A stretch of 6,935 nucleotides of DNA from contig JANNRW010000174.1 of assembly GCA_031401815.1 (NCBI GenBank), forward strand, positions 1 through 6,935, in the 5' to 3' direction. Below are positions 5,994 to 6,935 of this stretch, in pieces (the first letter of the stretch is position 1; each line of letters starts with the position of its first letter). This DNA comes from JANNRW01 sp031401815. Its GTDB lineage: Bacteria > Desulfobacterota > Desulfuromonadia > Geobacterales > DSM-12255. The position numbers and the translations under genes are program-made. The notes below the pieces were generated by a model that was given only the letters and a program-made list of their open reading frames with translations, ran no database searches and was not told the DNA's origin.

Positions 5994-6592
5994 TAGCCCT
6001 CTTAACCGGCAAAATAGCCATGAAGTCCCCGGATGCCGTCATTATCGATGTTGGTGGTGTCGGTTACAGGGTGCAGATCCCTTTTTCAACCTACTTTGCT
6101 CTCCCTGAAGAGGGATACCCTCTGACGCTTCACATCCATACCAATGTAAAAGAGGATGCAATCCATCTGTTCGGGTTTGTAACGCTTAAGGAGAAGCAGT
6201 TTTTCCAGCTCCTCCTCACTGTCTCCGGTGTAGGGCCAAAGCTTGCCCGTGACATACTTTCCAATATCCAGCCTGATGAGCTCTCGACAGCTCTTCTGCG
6301 TGGCGACCTTGTAAAGCTCTCTACAGTTCCCGGCATCGGGCGAAAAAGCGCCGAGAGGCTCGTACTTGAGCTAAAAGACAAGATTGTGAAACTGGGGCTT
6401 GCACCAGAGACCAGCAACGACATCACTCTTACCCGAGGCAAACCTTCAGTTCGTGATGACGTAACGTCAGCGCTAGTGAACCTTGGCTACAAGGAGACGC
6501 TGGTTGCGCAGGTGCTGGCTGAAATCGACCTGACGACTGACGCACCAATGGAGAGCATCCTCAAACTTGCACTCAAGAGGCTGATGAAATAG
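5990..6592 (+). CDS. ruvA: Holliday junction branch-migration complex subunit RuvA
   Basis: RuvA binds the four-way junction as a tetramer and loads the RuvB hexameric motors onto it. The 200-residue protein is of normal length and begins MIALLTGKI. Domain I (about 1-63) is the OB fold with VIIDVGGVGYRV (17-28). The acidic-pin residues Glu55 and Asp56, which keep DNA strands apart in E. coli RuvA, sit at the same positions in KEDAIHLFGF. Domain II has two helix-hairpin-helix motifs: VSGVGPKLA (78-86) and VPGIGRKSAERL (113-124). After a linker around 137-150, domain III (about 151-200) would contact RuvB. The start overlaps the ruvC stop by 4 bp (ATGA), and the stop is 2 bp before the ruvB ATG, so tight translational coupling of the three genes is likely. 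Confidence 0.97.
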   Translation: MIALLTGKIAMKSPDAVIIDVGGVGYRVQIPFSTYFALPEEGYPLTLHIHTNVKEDAIHLFGFVTLKEKQFFQLLLTVSGVGPKLARDILSNIQPDELSTALLRGDLVKLSTVPGIGRKSAERLVLELKDKIVKLGLAPETSNDITLTRGKPSVRDDVTSALVNLGYKETLVAQVLAEIDLTTDAPMESILKLALKRLMK

Positions 6593-6594
6593 CC

Positions 6595-6935
6595 ATGACA
6601 AGACTTGTGGAACCAGAGGCAACTTTCGATGAATCAGTGATGGAGACCTCTCTTCGCCCCCGTACACTCGATGAGTATGTCGGACAGGAAAAGGCAAAGG
6701 GTAACCTGAGAGTATTTATCGGCGCAGCCAGAAAGCGTGGGGAGGCGCTTGACCATGTTCTTCTCTACGGCCCCCCTGGCCTCGGGAAAACAACCCTTGC
6801 CAATATCATTGCCTGCGAAATGGGGGTCAACATCAAGTCCACCTCCGGGCCTGTAATCGAACGCCCTGGCGATCTGGCAGCTATCCTTACCAACCTTGAA
6901 GCACATGATGTTCTCTTTATAGATGAAATTCATCG
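6595..6935 (+). CDS. ruvB: Holliday junction branch-migration ATPase RuvB (3' truncated by window)
   Basis: Translation from ATG 6595 runs to the window end and gives 113 residues, about the first third of a protein that is usually near 340 residues. RuvB is the AAA+ hexameric motor that drives branch migration on RuvA-bound junctions. Visible features are SLRPRTLDEYVGQEK (19-33), the Walker A loop YGPPGLGKTTLA (58-69, with Lys65 and Thr66), the STSGPVIERPGDLAAILT segment (82-99) and the Walker B stretch DVLFIDEIH (105-113), in which Asp110 and Glu111 would coordinate Mg-ATP and water. The start is 2 bp after the ruvA stop. An AAGAGG at 6575-6580 lies 14 nt upstream, too far to be an ideal ribosome binding site, so coupling to ruvA is the more likely mode of initiation. 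The sensor and winged-helix regions lie outside the window. Confidence 0.97.
   Translation, partial: MTRLVEPEATFDESVMETSLRPRTLDEYVGQEKAKGNLRVFIGAARKRGEALDHVLLYGPPGLGKTTLANIIACEMGVNIKSTSGPVIERPGDLAAILTNLEAHDVLFIDEIH

Overview
This is an ordinary bacterial chromosomal segment that is almost entirely coding. It holds nine protein genes, two of them cut by the window edges. Protein sequences such as MetV, the folD-metV-metF order and the DUF294-type nucleotidyltransferase beside yebC-ruvCAB suggest a deltaproteobacterium of the Geobacter/Desulfuromonadales type. That assignment is inference from family resemblance and moderate GC, not from a database match. No phage, IS element, CRISPR array, tRNA or rRNA gene was seen, and no gene looks broken.

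Positions 1-2352 (+ strand) form a one-carbon (folate) block. It contains the 3' part of folD, a small cysteine-rich gene recognisable as metV (the 'methylenetetrahydrofolate reductase C-terminal' family), and metF. metV and metF overlap by ATGA. Together they would interconvert formyl-, methenyl- and methylene-THF (FolD) and reduce methylene-THF to methyl-THF (MetF with MetV as probable redox partner). An 80-bp block of 7-bp repeats that folds into a long hairpin lies between folD and metV. It ends only a few bases before the metV start, which has no visible Shine-Dalgarno sequence.

Positions 2370-3239 (+) encode GalU (UDP-glucose synthesis), with a strong ribosome binding site 17 bp after metF. 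It meets a convergent gene tail to tail. The palindrome TTAA at 3236-3239 supplies both stop codons, so there is no intergenic space and no room for a conventional terminator.

Positions 3236-4465 (- strand) encode a stand-alone GlnD-like/DUF294 nucleotidyltransferase of unknown physiological role. A divergent intergenic region of about 225 bp (4466-4690) carries a consensus extended -10 element.

Positions 4691-6935 (+) form a likely operon: yebC (TACO1-type translation factor), ruvC, ruvA (ATGA overlap with ruvC) and the first third of ruvB, the Holliday-junction resolution machinery. Catalytic residues are intact wherever they can be read.

I did not find a convincing undescribed system. 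The points most worth following are the heptamer-repeat hairpin at the metV start, the MetV/MetF pair and its unknown electron donor, the uncharacterised DUF294 protein, and the shared-stop convergent junction.
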